A stretch of DNA of 64,000 nt from Paenibacillus sp. JJ-223 (GCF_927798175.1 NZ_CAKMMP010000022.1:1-64000); one strand, 5' to 3'. Positions 24,886 to 33,960 are shown, numbered from the stretch's first letter. Numbers and translations: made by a program. The notes: generated from the sequence alone by a model not told the origin.

Positions 24886-25972
24886 CGGCGTCTCCCCTCT
24901 CTGTATGGTCAAAAATAGCCCCCTCTACATCGGCGCCGTCCCATAACGCACCGGTCAGGTTAGCCCCGCGAAATATGGCTCCGCGAAGGCGTGCCCCGCG
25001 AAAATCGGCTCCTGCAAGGTTTGCATTTTCGAAGTTAAGCGCATCATAACCTGGCCCCTGCACGAGTCCTTCCGCATGCCCTACCTCTCCGATCGTGTCC
25101 CGGAATACGGCTCTTGCCAATGAACAGCCACTAAAGTCTGCTCCATGCAGAACACTTCCCGTGAAGTTGGCGTCATCCAGATCGCAGTTGCGCCAAAGCG
25201 TCCCCACCAGAACACAGCGCTGAAAATCGGTTGAATGCATGTCGATATGTTCAAAGCGGCTGTAACGAAAATCCAGATCGCTGCACTCCATTTCGCTCAT
25301 ATCGAGTCCTTTAAAATGTGCATACATGACCTCCAGACCGTCGCTTTCTTCCAATGCCGCGCCAATATCCTCAATGCTTCTGTTTCGCCGATCCAAACGA
25401 AAGACGCACTCGCTGGCATCCAGATACTCGCCCACTCGCACTTCGAATACCTGGTCCAAATGCATAAGCGAATCTAGCTGGAAGTTTTCCAAAGCGCGAC
25501 AGCTGCGGCGTATGAACTGTACGAGATACCGGTTTACCAATCCCGCTTCCCGTAACATGATTCGGTCCAATTCCACCAGCGGCACGCTTCCTTGGTAGTT
25601 GGGTATCGCTTCTCTTAATCCATCCAGCATCCGTCCAATGCACTCATACGCCCAGTTAGCTGAATAGAATGCCCGGATAGGGGAGCGATCCAGCAACCAT
25701 GAATCATCGCAAGCCTCAACCAGGATGTTCATCGCCCCTCCTACCAATTCTGTTCGCAGCATGGAATACTGGATATAGGCAACATTCCCCTTTTCCCCCC
25801 GTTCTTGGGCTTCGCTAACATCCCGAATCATATGCTTGAAATGATCTATGAACTCGGCTTCCAATTCCGTGCGCCTCGTAACCAGCGTATGCTGCAAATC
25901 TTCCATAAGCTTTGCTCTAGCGGGTTCCACCTGGCAGGTATAGAAATGCAACAGAGACTCCTTGCGATCCAT
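24857..25972 (-). CDS. Pentapeptide-repeat protein of spike module A
   Basis: 371 residues. A helical N-terminal domain (about 1-190; FIDHFKHMIRDVSEAQERGE, GHVTYSMLRT-like NVAYIQYSMLRTEL) precedes pentapeptide repeats (about 225-365): FRYSRFEHIDMHSTDFQRC, DANFTGSVLHGADFSG, NANLAGADFRGARLRGAIF. Such repeats form a four-sided beta-helix, and pentapeptide proteins occur next to VgrG genes in type VI clusters. It overlaps the next gene by about 29 bases. Its paralogue is 51880-53151. It probably acts in the cytoplasm as an effector-loading adaptor (inference). Confidence 0.75.
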   Translation of the reverse strand: MDRKESLLHFYTCQVEPARAKLMEDLQHTLVTRRTELEAEFIDHFKHMIRDVSEAQERGEKGNVAYIQYSMLRTELVGGAMNILVEACDDSWLLDRSPIRAFYSANWAYECIGRMLDGLREAIPNYQGSVPLVELDRIMLREAGLVNRYLVQFIRRSCRALENFQLDSLMHLDQVFEVRVGEYLDASECVFRLDRRNRSIEDIGAALEESDGLEVMYAHFKGLDMSEMECSDLDFRYSRFEHIDMHSTDFQRCVLVGTLWRNCDLDDANFTGSVLHGADFSGCSLARAVFRDTIGEVGHAEGLVQGPGYDALNFENANLAGADFRGARLRGAIFRGANLTGALWDGADVEGAIFDHTERGDADDPILSFNG

Positions 25973-26007
25973 CTGCCCTTATCCTCCTTCTCTTCATGAA
26001 AGCCAAA

Positions 26008-27423
26008 CTAGTTGGCTTTCACTTCCGATCCGCTCATTTTTGCCTGTCCATCCAATTTGAACGTTCCCCCGCCACCTTCGAGCAGTAACTGCGAATCGGC
26101 AGATAACGTTATTTTCTTCCCGGCTTTCAGTGAGATGTTGCCTCCGGCAGACATACGGACTTGTTGGCTGCCCGTAATCTGGATGCCCTCATCCCCGCTG
26201 AGCCGAATAAATACTTCTCCCTCTTTGCTGCTAATGGAAATCGCATCCGGCGTTAGTCTGATCTCTTTGCCATAAGGCGTACGGAAGATTTTGTGATCCG
26301 GCTTATTCAACTGATTCGTGCCCGTAACCTGGTTATCCAGGCGGGGAGCTCCTGTCGCATAGGCCTCTTCCTCATCATGCGTTGGGAAATAGACCGCAAC
26401 CGGATCTCCCACTTCCGGCATGACATACCATCCTGTCTTTCCCTCAGCGATGTAGGGCGACTGATACAGGAGCCACAATGCTTCTTCCGGCTCCTGCTTT
26501 TCATCGCAGTCCAGATGCACTCTGACATGGCCGCTGTGAACGGAAATGACGCGTCCAAGCAGCGAGCTACCGGCAATTAACGAATTGTAGTATGTCTTTT
26601 GCCGCAGCCCTCTGTGAAGACTGAGGACATATTGATGTTTCACGATTCCGCTCACCAATTCGGTATAAGCTTCTGTTACATATAAGCTTCTGCCTCGAAA
26701 AGTAATATGATGTCCAAGTTCCATGACCTGGTCGGTTTCGATTTCGTACACAATGAAATCCGACTCGCTGACCTTCAGCGAATCATTCTCGGTAAAGTAC
26801 ATGAATGGAGACATGTTTTTGCGAATCGTATACCGCGTATTATCCAGATCGATCGAATTTCCGTGCTCGAAGACGCCGAAATAAAATTTTGGACTGTCAA
26901 ATTGGGCGGCTGGCATCAGGCTGGTATGAAAACGCGAAGCAAGTCTCCGAAGAAACGCCCAGTCCGTTTCCTGATATTGCACGGCAACCTTGCCAATCTT
27001 GGCCCCGCCCGTCCCCTCATCAATGACATCAAGACCCGGATAATCCTGATCCAGTTCTTTCAACAATTCAGGCAACGTCATTTGAATATTTTGGAACGTC
27101 CGCGTCCGCTTGGTAATATCCATCCGATATGTATGTGAGATCGCTTCGACTCGAAGCGTATACACGCCTCTGACAACCTGCACTTCAACCGACAACGGTA
27201 TGCCTTTGAACAACGGGGTTTTGTTGCCTTCTTCGTCTTTTTGCCACACTTCTACAGGCGTATCTCGATCCGTAACATCGACATAGCGATCTTTCCATTC
27301 CTCCGATACCATGCCTTGGAACACAAGCCTGGTGTGCTCATTCATCTTTTTGCGGATCGTCAGTTCTTGCAAATGCAGTAATTCATACGGCTCAATAATC
27401 AGATTTTCATAAGTCAGACTCAT
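26008..27423 (-). CDS. Short VgrG/Pvc8-family spike protein A
   Basis: 471 residues without a toxin: N-terminal hub (LIIEPYELLHLQELTIRKKM, VSEEWKDRYV), YQETDWAFLRRLASRFHTSL, an OB-fold from about 290 (GRVISVHSGHVRVHLDCDE, GWYVMPEVGDPVAVYFP), and a beta-helix from about 400 (ISLKAGKKITLSADSQLLLEGG). It matches the phage late-control D / contractile-injection spike family. Its paralogue is 53295. Two spike types in one operon (this and the long toxin-bearing one) could form mixed trimers. ATG at 27423 follows GGGAGATGGGAGC. Confidence 0.85.
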   Translation of the reverse strand: MSLTYENLIIEPYELLHLQELTIRKKMNEHTRLVFQGMVSEEWKDRYVDVTDRDTPVEVWQKDEEGNKTPLFKGIPLSVEVQVVRGVYTLRVEAISHTYRMDITKRTRTFQNIQMTLPELLKELDQDYPGLDVIDEGTGGAKIGKVAVQYQETDWAFLRRLASRFHTSLMPAAQFDSPKFYFGVFEHGNSIDLDNTRYTIRKNMSPFMYFTENDSLKVSESDFIVYEIETDQVMELGHHITFRGRSLYVTEAYTELVSGIVKHQYVLSLHRGLRQKTYYNSLIAGSSLLGRVISVHSGHVRVHLDCDEKQEPEEALWLLYQSPYIAEGKTGWYVMPEVGDPVAVYFPTHDEEEAYATGAPRLDNQVTGTNQLNKPDHKIFRTPYGKEIRLTPDAISISSKEGEVFIRLSGDEGIQITGSQQVRMSAGGNISLKAGKKITLSADSQLLLEGGGGTFKLDGQAKMSGSEVKAN

Positions 27424-27443
27424 GCTCCCATCTCCCTTCTACA

Positions 27444-28079
27444 TCAAAGGATCTCAAGCGAATTCAGTATCATTTCGCCAGGCTCGACCCAATCCTTCTT
27501 CTCCTCATCCGTGCAATTAAATCCATATACAAGAACCTTCTGGTCCAAGATCGTAAAACCGATGTAATTGTAAATCTGATCATTCAACCCCTGAACGGAA
27601 AACTGGCAGTAACCCAGGACATGCCCTGTATCTGTAATGCGTACACCCTGTTTATCCCATTGTCTAATGGGTTGTGTACTGCGAAGGACATTCGCCATCG
27701 TTTCGGTAAAGGAGGTCATCTCCTCTGCCGAAATCCGATGGTCCAATCTATTGAACGTAAAATTGACTGTGCCCGTATCGTTGGTATATATCCATTCCGG
27801 CCGATTAGAAGAGGGATATTTCAGGTCTGCTTCCTTCTCCGAAATCAAACGCAACGAACGTGGAAGAAAGGCGGCTACTCTACCGTCGAACAACTCCGTA
27901 CGTTTCAAAAATACGTTTTCGTTTCCAATGCACAGCATCGTTGGCATTTCGGCAGGATCACCAACGTGATGCCTATGCGCAGCTGCAATGTTCTCGTCTA
28001 CAGAGCTGCTCTGATCAACCTCTTCATTGCCTCGTTGGCTGTATAACATGGGAATCACTTTGCGATCAAGATATTCCAT
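27444..28079 (-). CDS. DcrB/Eag-like chaperone candidate A
   Basis: About 211 residues from the Met at 28079. The C-terminal two thirds show GRVAAFLPRSLRLISEKEADL, YPSSNRPEWIYTNDTGTVNF, TETMANVLRSTQPIRQWDKQ, and YNYIGFTILDQKVLVYGFNC. This alternation of strands and one long helix resembles the DcrB/Mog1-PsbP fold used by Eag chaperones of type VI effectors. The first 60 residues are not conserved with 54716. It lies immediately before the short spike gene. A chaperone role for the hydrophobic spike segments is inference. Confidence 0.5.
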   Translation of the reverse strand: MEYLDRKVIPMLYSQRGNEEVDQSSSVDENIAAAHRHHVGDPAEMPTMLCIGNENVFLKRTELFDGRVAAFLPRSLRLISEKEADLKYPSSNRPEWIYTNDTGTVNFTFNRLDHRISAEEMTSFTETMANVLRSTQPIRQWDKQGVRITDTGHVLGYCQFSVQGLNDQIYNYIGFTILDQKVLVYGFNCTDEEKKDWVEPGEMILNSLEIL

Positions 28080-28112
28080 ACGATAAAACACGCCCTTTCT
28101 CTATTGATATTG

Positions 28113-28403
28113 TTAATCCACGATCATTCGCTGTGGACCGCCACCCAAGTAGCCTAGACGTCCGCCCCGGCCTCCTGCTCCGGCCAAGATCCGGTCCGCA
28201 TAATCCCTCACCATGAGCGGGGACAACGTGCTGACCATAGGGAACATGGATGACATGCAATGTGTGAACTCGGTCGCAAGATCCGCGAACGTCTGGTAAT
28301 CCTGCCGGAGCCTTGCACCTTCTTTCAGCTTGAAGCGCCCCAACTCCAGTTCACCGACATTGCACTCCTCTTCATCCAACACAAGCTCCATCGAACCTGA
28401 CAA
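28113..28403 (-). pseudogene. Deletion relic of the 55435-type structural gene
   Basis: The minus strand encodes SMELVLDEEEC, GELELGRFKLKEGARLRQDY, QTFADLATEF, then after a frame slip TLSPLMVRDYADR fused to ILAGAGGRGG and GGGPQRMIVD. The intact copy at 55435-56208 has about 52 more residues between YADR and ILAG. The deletion joins two ccggtcc repeats (28190-28196 here; 55513 and 55678 there). The first half of the gene is missing, and the relic is joined upstream to the PoNi cassette terminator. Confidence 0.85.
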
Positions 28404-28432
28404 GCAGGCCCCAGTTGTTTTAACCGGCGCCC
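28404..28432 (-). terminator. Rho-independent terminator, decayed
   Basis: Minus strand: GGCGCCGGTTAAAACAACTGGGGCC, a weakened version of the perfect stem at 44249-44275. It sits after the PoNi-partner gene at 28454 and marks the edge where that cassette meets spike block A. Confidence 0.55.
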
Positions 28433-28453
28433 CTTACACTTTTTCAACAACCT

Positions 28454-28909
28454 TTAAATGTACAACTGAATATAACGTTCTCGTTCCGGGATATCTTCAT
28501 CTCCCAATAAATCAACCTGACTAAACGCATGATTATGCTCCAATTCAGCGATAAACAACGCGTAAAAGTCTCCTGTCGTCGGATAGGTAAACAAACCATA
28601 ACCTTTGGGTGAGATTAACTTGTTCACTTCCCTAATTTTCTTCGGAAGATATGTATAGTCAAACTCTCCCAACACCTCTAATTCTTCTGCAGTTCCCAGT
28701 TCAATGTCGTGAGCAAACTCATAATCCAAAATATAATTGACGATTTCCTGTCCCTCTTCCCCCTTGTAGTCCAAAAATAAAAATCGTTTCGTCGCTAAAC
28801 CATGGTTTAGCATGCTGAAGTATACCAACGATTCGTCAGGATCATTCAAAATTTGATCAATGTCCTTTGCATTTTTGAAAATCAAGGGCACCAAATCTTC
28901 ATCTTCCAT
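28454..28909 (-). CDS. PoNi-partner protein, unknown family (copy 2)
   Basis: 151 residues, nearly identical to 44295-44750: DLVPLIFKNAKDIDQILNDP, GLATKRFLFLDYKGEEGQEI, LDYEFAHDIELGTAEELEVL, FDYTYLPKKIREVNKLI, GLFTYPTTGDFYALFIAELE, DIPERERYIQLYI. It starts 14 bases after the PoNi gene at 28924, with AGGAGGAAAAG upstream. Mixed alpha/beta and acidic. Strict co-occurrence with PoNi in three cassettes points to a role in immunity. No family recognised. Confidence 0.75.
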   Translation of the reverse strand: MEDEDLVPLIFKNAKDIDQILNDPDESLVYFSMLNHGLATKRFLFLDYKGEEGQEIVNYILDYEFAHDIELGTAEELEVLGEFDYTYLPKKIREVNKLISPKGYGLFTYPTTGDFYALFIAELEHNHAFSQVDLLGDEDIPERERYIQLYI

Positions 28910-28923
28910 ATTCTTTTCCTCCT

Positions 28924-29895
28924 CTATTCAAACAGCTTTCCGTACTTGTTCGGAATATACTCAGGGTAGTTTTTACGATAATAACCATCCACCATTTGCA
29001 AAATGGGATCCTGATCCGGATACGGCTCGGGGTCTTGAATCTCTATGTTAGCTTCGGGCGAATTCATGAGAAAATCATCGAAATGCTCCGGATTCGGCAA
29101 ACCTATCCTTTTTCGTACATGCAGTAAAAATAAGATTTCATGTGGATAAAAGGTATAGCGAAAATCTCCGAATTCTAATGACTGCCCCAGCTCCGCTGCT
29201 AGCACAGAATGGTACTCTGACATTTTACCAATCAGTTGTGTGATCTCATCCAGGTCAGGCGTGTTCCAACGGTCTAACACTTCACTGTATATGCCAAGTT
29301 CTTCCGGAATAATATCATGATCCAGACCTTTTTCAGCCAGCTTTGATCTAACCCTTGTATGGATATTTTGATTCACACCAAAAAGCGTTTTGTCAGAACT
29401 TCGCAAATATAACTCAAGCAAATACCAAACATGTCGATTGTCATCATTGGCCCTCATGATGTTTTCTCCGAGATATTTTTCAATAAAATCAAAGAAAACA
29501 TCCTCTTCTTTTTTCCATCCATACATGCTGAAATGAATTAGAGCGACTATATTTAACTTAAAAGAATAATGATTTAACATCATGTTCGGGTAACGATCTT
29601 TATATATATGTCGGACCATACATTGGTAAAAAACAACCTTTTGTGCCTGCTTTAGCCCCATTGCATTTTTCTCACCTTTAATCAGCACGCGATATTTCCA
29701 TTCCGATAACCAGTAAGAAGATATTCGAAACATCCTAACTAGTAACTTATGGTCCTGCTCTACTTCATGGTGTTCTATTACATTAAAAATTTCTCGTTGT
29801 GCCTCTTCGTATCTCATTTGAACGTCTTCGATACCATCCACAACATTTTTCACGTATCCCTTGTATGCCAATTGCAATTTTTTAGTGTTTTTCAT
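28924..29895 (-). CDS. PoNi immunity protein (copy 2)
   Basis: 323 residues of DUF1910/DUF1911 type: YWLSEWKYRVLIKGEKN, KVVFYQCMVRHIYKDRYPNM, FSMYGWKKEEDVFFDFIEKY, FYPHEILFLLHVRKRIGL, QDPEPYPDQDPILQM. It is close to copy 3 (44765) and more distant from copy 1 (9358). It is expected to neutralise PoNe DNases. Only a remnant of PoNe with an internal deletion lies upstream (29928-30060). The N-terminal 60 residues are the most variable part, perhaps setting toxin specificity. Confidence 0.85.
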   Translation of the reverse strand: MKNTKKLQLAYKGYVKNVVDGIEDVQMRYEEAQREIFNVIEHHEVEQDHKLLVRMFRISSYWLSEWKYRVLIKGEKNAMGLKQAQKVVFYQCMVRHIYKDRYPNMMLNHYSFKLNIVALIHFSMYGWKKEEDVFFDFIEKYLGENIMRANDDNRHVWYLLELYLRSSDKTLFGVNQNIHTRVRSKLAEKGLDHDIIPEELGIYSEVLDRWNTPDLDEITQLIGKMSEYHSVLAAELGQSLEFGDFRYTFYPHEILFLLHVRKRIGLPNPEHFDDFLMNSPEANIEIQDPEPYPDQDPILQMVDGYYRKNYPEYIPNKYGKLFE

Positions 29896-29927
29896 CCGTC
29901 TCTCCTACAGATCTTCATGAATTATTT

Positions 29928-30060
29928 GAGTGTTTTACTCCAATCCTTCACTTTTACAACATCCACGCTAAATCCAGCATGCACCATCTATATATTGCCT
30001 AGTTTAGAAGCCTCTTCTCCAAAATCACTTTTCTTAGAAAAATCGTATGTATTTATTCTT
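29928..30060 (-). pseudogene. PoNe nuclease remnant with internal deletion
   Basis: The minus strand reads YDFSKKSDFGEEASKLGNI, then a stop, then HAGFSVDVVKVKDWSKTLK. These match the first motif (DKGDFGEEVARKI) and the last residues (NVGFGVDIVKVKDWNK) of the PoNe domain at 45762. The D...ExK catalytic core between them has been deleted. From 30061 to 30490 I see no gene, only A/T-rich spacer. Confidence 0.75.
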
Positions 30061-30492
30061 CAAAACCCTGACTATATGTATATCGGTTTTTTAATCAACT
30101 TTTGTAATAATACGGATGCAATTGATAAATTGACCACAAAAGTAACAATTGTTATTCGAGTTCCTTAGCAGCCACAATTAATTACCGCAGCCAGAAGCAA
30201 CAGGTATGAAAATATTCATCGTCCGACGTTTCTGTCTTTCGTTGCCATGTTTAGATCAGCGTATCTATCTGATTTACCGTTGTAAAAAACTTTGAGAAAC
30301 AGGGAAAGTACGAGTTCCAATATTCATACCCAACTACTTTTATCTAATGGTGTTGAAAACGTTACATCTGCAAAAAAATCCCCTTAGTCAACAAGATTAA
30401 GTCACCTTACCAGATGTCTCTTTTTCTTGTCTACTATAGGGGATAATACCAGTGTACCAGCTTTTCATTTTAGAGTGAGGTTCCTCTTTGGA

Positions 30493-31089
30493 TCAGATTA
30501 ACGTAATTATTTTTCCCTTTATTATCTCATCGAAAACAGCACCTTTGATATTTGCACCTTTCCATCTAACCCTGTCAAGTTTAGCATTAGTAAAGTCGGC
30601 TTCCTCGAAATTTCCATAACTTAAATCCGCCCCCGTAAGATCAGCACCTATAAATACTACACTTTCGGCATCTGCACGACTTAAATTAGCATTTACGAAT
30701 GATGCATCATCAAAAGAAGTCCCCACTAAAATACTCTCAGATAAATCGGCCCCATCAAAACAAGCCTCTGAACAAAAACTAATAGCTAACTTAGCTTTTT
30801 TCATAGAAACATGTTGAAATTGTGTTCGATAAAAAAAACAGTCAGCTATATCCGCTTCCTGAAAGTTACAATTTTCGAATACTGCTTCATCAAAATTGCA
30901 ATCCCTAAAAGAGGCATTCATAAGTGCTGTTCCTTTAAAATCTGTTTTTTGACCTTGTAAACGATCAGCTGTAATTCCTGTCAAGTTTAGGAAAGACAAG
31001 TCAACACCACTTATATCAATGTTATCTAATATTTCATTATTCTCTATTGCACTCTGAATTTCGGTTAACAACTTATTTCTAACACTCAT
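30493..31089 (-). CDS. Stand-alone pentapeptide-repeat protein
   Basis: 198 residues, mostly pentapeptide repeats from about residue 22: VDLSFLNLTGITADRLQGQK, ALMNASFRDCNFDEAVFEN, ADIADCFFYRTQFQHVSM, ANLSRADAESVVFIGADL, TGADLSYGNFEEADFTNAKL. It lacks the N-terminal domain of 24857 and 51880. It starts 38 bases after the gene at 31128, so the two form a pair. It could be a second immunity factor (some pentapeptide proteins shield DNA gyrase) or a decayed adaptor; neither can be decided here. Confidence 0.7.
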   Translation of the reverse strand: MSVRNKLLTEIQSAIENNEILDNIDISGVDLSFLNLTGITADRLQGQKTDFKGTALMNASFRDCNFDEAVFENCNFQEADIADCFFYRTQFQHVSMKKAKLAISFCSEACFDGADLSESILVGTSFDDASFVNANLSRADAESVVFIGADLTGADLSYGNFEEADFTNAKLDRVRWKGANIKGAVFDEIIKGKIITLI

Positions 31090-31127
31090 AGCATTCTATT
31101 CCTCCATTAATTATCTCCCTGATATCA

Positions 31128-31874
31128 TCATTTATTTCTATTCCTCCACGCAGTGTTAGGACTAAAAGTTACACCTCTTAATTGTTCGTCAAATTCTGGT
31201 ATGGCCAAAACTTCTTTCTGTTCTAAATAAACCATTGTTTTCTTAAAATTATCGACGATCTGAGCAACATCCGCCTCCCACGGTTTATCATGTAAATCAA
31301 TTTGTAACCCATCCCAATCAGTGTTTGATACTATGGCAGGCATGTTTTGCAAGAAATCTTTACCGAATAATTCCATTACTTTACCACTAATATATGTTCT
31401 CATGCCAACTCCGGCTGGCCCACTTTGTATAAAATCTACCGGAGCTGGCTGAGCACAGTAATCCATCCACAAAAAATCCTTTTCAAATTCAATATCCATG
31501 TTATCCGGTGCGGGCCAAAAAATATGAGTAACTCCATAACTTGGTTTGATAATTTCTGCAAGCTTATTTGAAAGATCAAATATATGTGGCCAGTAATCTG
31601 GTTTAATATTTTTATCAAATTTAAAACTTACAAATGATCTTGGAGACAATTGAGTTGAAAATTTCCCATCATACTTGAAGGACTTATCTCTTCGAAGATA
31701 AATCTCGGAGAGCACTTGATTTAAGGAAAACTCTTCAACAATAACATTTCGATCATAATGAGCTTTTGATCTTTCTCCTTTTCCCCATGTAGTCGGCTTA
31801 AAATATTCAGTTTCTTCAAATGCATCTAATATTTTATTTAGAATCTCCCCTTCAATGGGGACAGTTGGAAACAT
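31128..31874 (-). CDS. Putative immunity protein, possibly Imm52-like
   Basis: 248 residues, soluble. Notable parts: LNQVLSEIYLRRDKSFKYDG, SFVSFKFDKNIKPDYWPHIF, GVTHIFWPAPDNMDIEFEKD, GPAGVGMRTYISGKVMELFG and QIDLHDKPWEADVAQIVDNF. The layout, two alpha/beta halves with a late G-M-R-T-Y-I, resembles Imm52 or DUF3396-type immunities, but I am not sure. No toxin remains upstream. It is the first gene of a run of toxin-less immunity genes (30.5-36.6 kb). Confidence 0.4.
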   Translation of the reverse strand: MFPTVPIEGEILNKILDAFEETEYFKPTTWGKGERSKAHYDRNVIVEEFSLNQVLSEIYLRRDKSFKYDGKFSTQLSPRSFVSFKFDKNIKPDYWPHIFDLSNKLAEIIKPSYGVTHIFWPAPDNMDIEFEKDFLWMDYCAQPAPVDFIQSGPAGVGMRTYISGKVMELFGKDFLQNMPAIVSNTDWDGLQIDLHDKPWEADVAQIVDNFKKTMVYLEQKEVLAIPEFDEQLRGVTFSPNTAWRNRNK

Positions 31875-32217
31875 TCTAATAAGAAAAAATTCTGGATTTA
31901 GATCATTTTTCAGGTTAAACTCCTCCTTCTGAATTAATCAATATTATATTTTTTTCCAATACCCTCCACCGGATAATCGATCATTTCCGATCCTCATATG
32001 GGGTATTTTACCATTATTAACTTCTGTGTAGAATACCTACTGTCTGATTTTCTGTTGACAATCCACTACTTCATTAGTTACTGATTGAAACAAACTCCAA
32101 ATTTCCGTATTCGACTTACTCGAATTTGAATTTTCAAATAACAGGTCAATTCTTGATTACTGTAGCTGAAGTATGTATCACATAGGGCTTTTAAATTAAT
32201 GTCCACAGTGGACAAAC
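31875..32217. other. Spacer with an IS3 right-end remnant
   Basis: About 340 bases without a gene. At 32038-32068, ctgtctgattttctgttgacaatccacta matches the right end of the IS3 element at 7650-7676. Just after it, aacaggtcaattcttgattac is a trace of the hairpin repeat. Confidence 0.5.
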
Positions 32218-32260
32218 AAAAGAACCAAGTATTGAAAAACGCTTCAACACTTAGTTCCGG
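32218..32260 (-). terminator. Rho-independent terminator
   Basis: Minus strand: GGAACTAAGTGTTGAA pairs with TTCAATACTTGGTTC around GCGTTT, followed by TTTTG. It ends the SUKH gene run at 32272. Confidence 0.8.
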
Positions 32261-32271
32261 ATTAGCGCAGC

Positions 32272-32724
32272 TTATTCGGGGATGTACAGCAAATCCAAAA
32301 ACTCACTGAAAGAATTAGCTATCAATAAAATGTGTTCTTTTTTCAGCCCCTGGTCTTGTTCAAAATACCCTATGTCACAAAAATATACATCCCCTCTGCT
32401 CTTATCATCCACTGAAATACAAATTAAATTATCTGCTGGATCGATGCCAATAGGGACTAGATGTTTAGGAACAATTTCACCTAAATTATAATTAATAAAA
32501 TACGATTCAAGGTTTTTATCTTCTTCAGCGTCTAGTGGCAAAAATAACATAATGGAGGATGTGATAGTGTCGTCTTTTGTATCGAAGCGGCGCTTAACCG
32601 CCTTCCCACCATTATTCCTCAGAAGAAACTCCACATAGTCTGAAGCTAGTAGAATATTATATTGAGTTTGAAAAGTTCTTATTTTGTCTGCTGTTGTAGG
32701 TCTATAGTTAATTTCGAATTTCAT
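32272..32724 (-). CDS. SMI1/KNR4 (SUKH) immunity protein
   Basis: 150 residues: TADKIRTFQTQYNILLASDY, VEFLLRNNGGKAVKRRF, PKHLVPIGIDPADNLICI, DVYFCDIGYFEQDQGL, and the closing helix ILLIANSFSEFLDLLYI. NNGG and the DPADNLICI core are typical of SUKH-1. No toxin lies directly upstream; the neighbour is another, truncated SUKH gene. Likely retained to resist foreign toxins. Confidence 0.85.
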   Translation of the reverse strand: MKFEINYRPTTADKIRTFQTQYNILLASDYVEFLLRNNGGKAVKRRFDTKDDTITSSIMLFLPLDAEEDKNLESYFINYNLGEIVPKHLVPIGIDPADNLICISVDDKSRGDVYFCDIGYFEQDQGLKKEHILLIANSFSEFLDLLYIPE

Positions 32725-32739
32725 AATCTCCTCACCCTT

Positions 32740-32994
32740 TTACTGAGAGTATAGTTCGGATAATAATTGTGTAAAAGTATCACATACATATATAATTTTT
32801 TCATCCTCGACTTCACTTTCATGATCATAAAATACAATTGTAGGATTTTCCTGCATGGAACGATAATCAAAGCATAAAAAGTTACCAAAAGGATCCCTTC
32901 CGAATGGAACTATTCTTTCCGGAAGCTCTTCTTTTGAATATTCCTTGTGCTTCATTATCATATTCAAATAAATTCGGTTCTGGATATCCTCCAT
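32740..32994 (-). CDS. SMI1/KNR4 protein, N-terminally truncated
   Basis: 84 residues corresponding to the second half of a SUKH protein: ERIVPFGRDPFGNFLCFDY, TIVFYDHESE, IIYVCDTFTQLLSELYS. The first half (LPxDY...NGG) is missing and the leading residues do not match the family, so this is probably a fragment of an immunity gene. It overlaps nothing and precedes 32272 by 15 bases. Confidence 0.65.
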   Translation of the reverse strand: MEDIQNRIYLNMIMKHKEYSKEELPERIVPFGRDPFGNFLCFDYRSMQENPTIVFYDHESEVEDEKIIYVCDTFTQLLSELYSQ

Positions 32995-33021
32995 TAAAAT
33001 TCATGACACATTCCTTATAAT

Positions 33022-33531
33022 CTATCGGAAATACGAATTCGCATTTCTTTGATACTGATATACAGCATTCTTTTTAATTTCCGTTACGTTGGATTGACTT
33101 AAAAGCTTTAATTTCTCTTGAGATTCTGGCGTATTAATATCCCCTAGTGCCCAAATACATTTTACGGCAAGAGCAGTTGTGTAATGAAGGTACTTAAATT
33201 CAGTTGTTGCCGCTCTATAAAGACTTTCTACTGATGTATTGGATTTGAAATACTGAAGTAAACCAGCAATATCTTCATGTGCCTTGTGCCAAGATTCAGT
33301 GATTAACTGGTTTAATATTTCCAGATGTCTTTCTTTAAACAGATCGAATGTAAATCCTACATAAAATATTAATCCCAGGTCATTTTTATTCTTCTCTCTG
33401 CAAATACCCTCTAATAGTTGGTCAAAGTTACCGGCTATGTCCTTGTTTCCTTTGAACCAATCCAAAAATTCATTAGCTGTTATTTCGTCACCAATCAGTT
33501 TTTTTATTAGAATTCTAAGTACTTGATTCAT
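33022..33531 (-). CDS. HEAT-like putative immunity protein
   Basis: 169 residues, all-helical: LIKKLIGDEITANEFLDWFK, FDLFKERHLEILNQLITES, SLYRAATTEFKYLHYTTALA, VKCIWALGDINTPESQEKL. Repeated helix pairs suggest a short HEAT-type solenoid as in other toxin-immunity proteins. ATG at 33531 follows GGAGGGATGA. It stands in the toxin-less immunity run. The family name is not known to me. Confidence 0.55.
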   Translation of the reverse strand: MNQVLRILIKKLIGDEITANEFLDWFKGNKDIAGNFDQLLEGICREKNKNDLGLIFYVGFTFDLFKERHLEILNQLITESWHKAHEDIAGLLQYFKSNTSVESLYRAATTEFKYLHYTTALAVKCIWALGDINTPESQEKLKLLSQSNVTEIKKNAVYQYQRNANSYFR

Positions 33532-33566
33532 TCATCCCTCCAACTATATAAGTTAAACCACTTTTT

Positions 33567-33703
33567 ACACGGAGTCACTACGTGGTCAGAACCATCTTTC
33601 GATCGCTGTTATCCCTATGCTTCAGATGCAGCTTTCCTCCAGAAAGCTTTTAGGCGAACGCTCTGCTTCTTCAGATTCTTTCTGCCCACTCCGTTTTCCG
33701 TGT
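33567..33703. repeat. Short inverted-repeat element, uncertain
   Basis: About 137 bases, bounded by acacggagtcactac and, inverted, acacggaaaacggag. There is no coding capacity. It may be a small non-autonomous element or a chance inverted repeat. Confidence 0.3.
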
Positions 33704-33750
33704 GAGTGTTTAGTTCAACCTATATAAACCCAATTAATAATTCCCGTTTT

Positions 33751-33960
33751 TTACAATATAATCGGTTTGTATATGTAAAGCGTCTCAACAATCTCTTCTA
33801 CAGTGATTCCATCACCAAGCATTATTGTTTTTATTACTTCTGGATTAGAGGTTGCTAATGATATCTCGGATATCCATTGCACAAGTTCTATGTCATCACC
33901 TTCTCCCTTTCTAATTTTTCTTACAAGTTCTGTCACCTGCTCCTCAGTCAATTTCTCCAT
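33751..33960 (-). CDS. Colicin/pyocin-type (Im-like) immunity protein
   Basis: 69 residues: LTEEQVTELVRKIRKGEGDD, IELVQWISEISLATSNPEV, ITVEEIVETLYIYKPIIL. The four-helix order, with an acidic specificity helix and a T-x-x-P-E-V segment at the third helix, matches the bacteriocin-immunity family (Im2/Im7/Im9 and pyocin S homologues), which block HNH DNases. The usual YYP of the third helix is not kept. No cognate DNase remains nearby. The ATG at 33960 lacks a strong ribosome site in view. Confidence 0.7.
   Translation of the reverse strand: MEKLTEEQVTELVRKIRKGEGDDIELVQWISEISLATSNPEVIKTIMLGDGITVEEIVETLYIYKPIIL

Noticed and set aside
33567..33703. A small transposable element in the immunity run
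   Set aside because: Inverted ends are short and imperfect and no second copy was noticed; listed only as an uncertain repeat.
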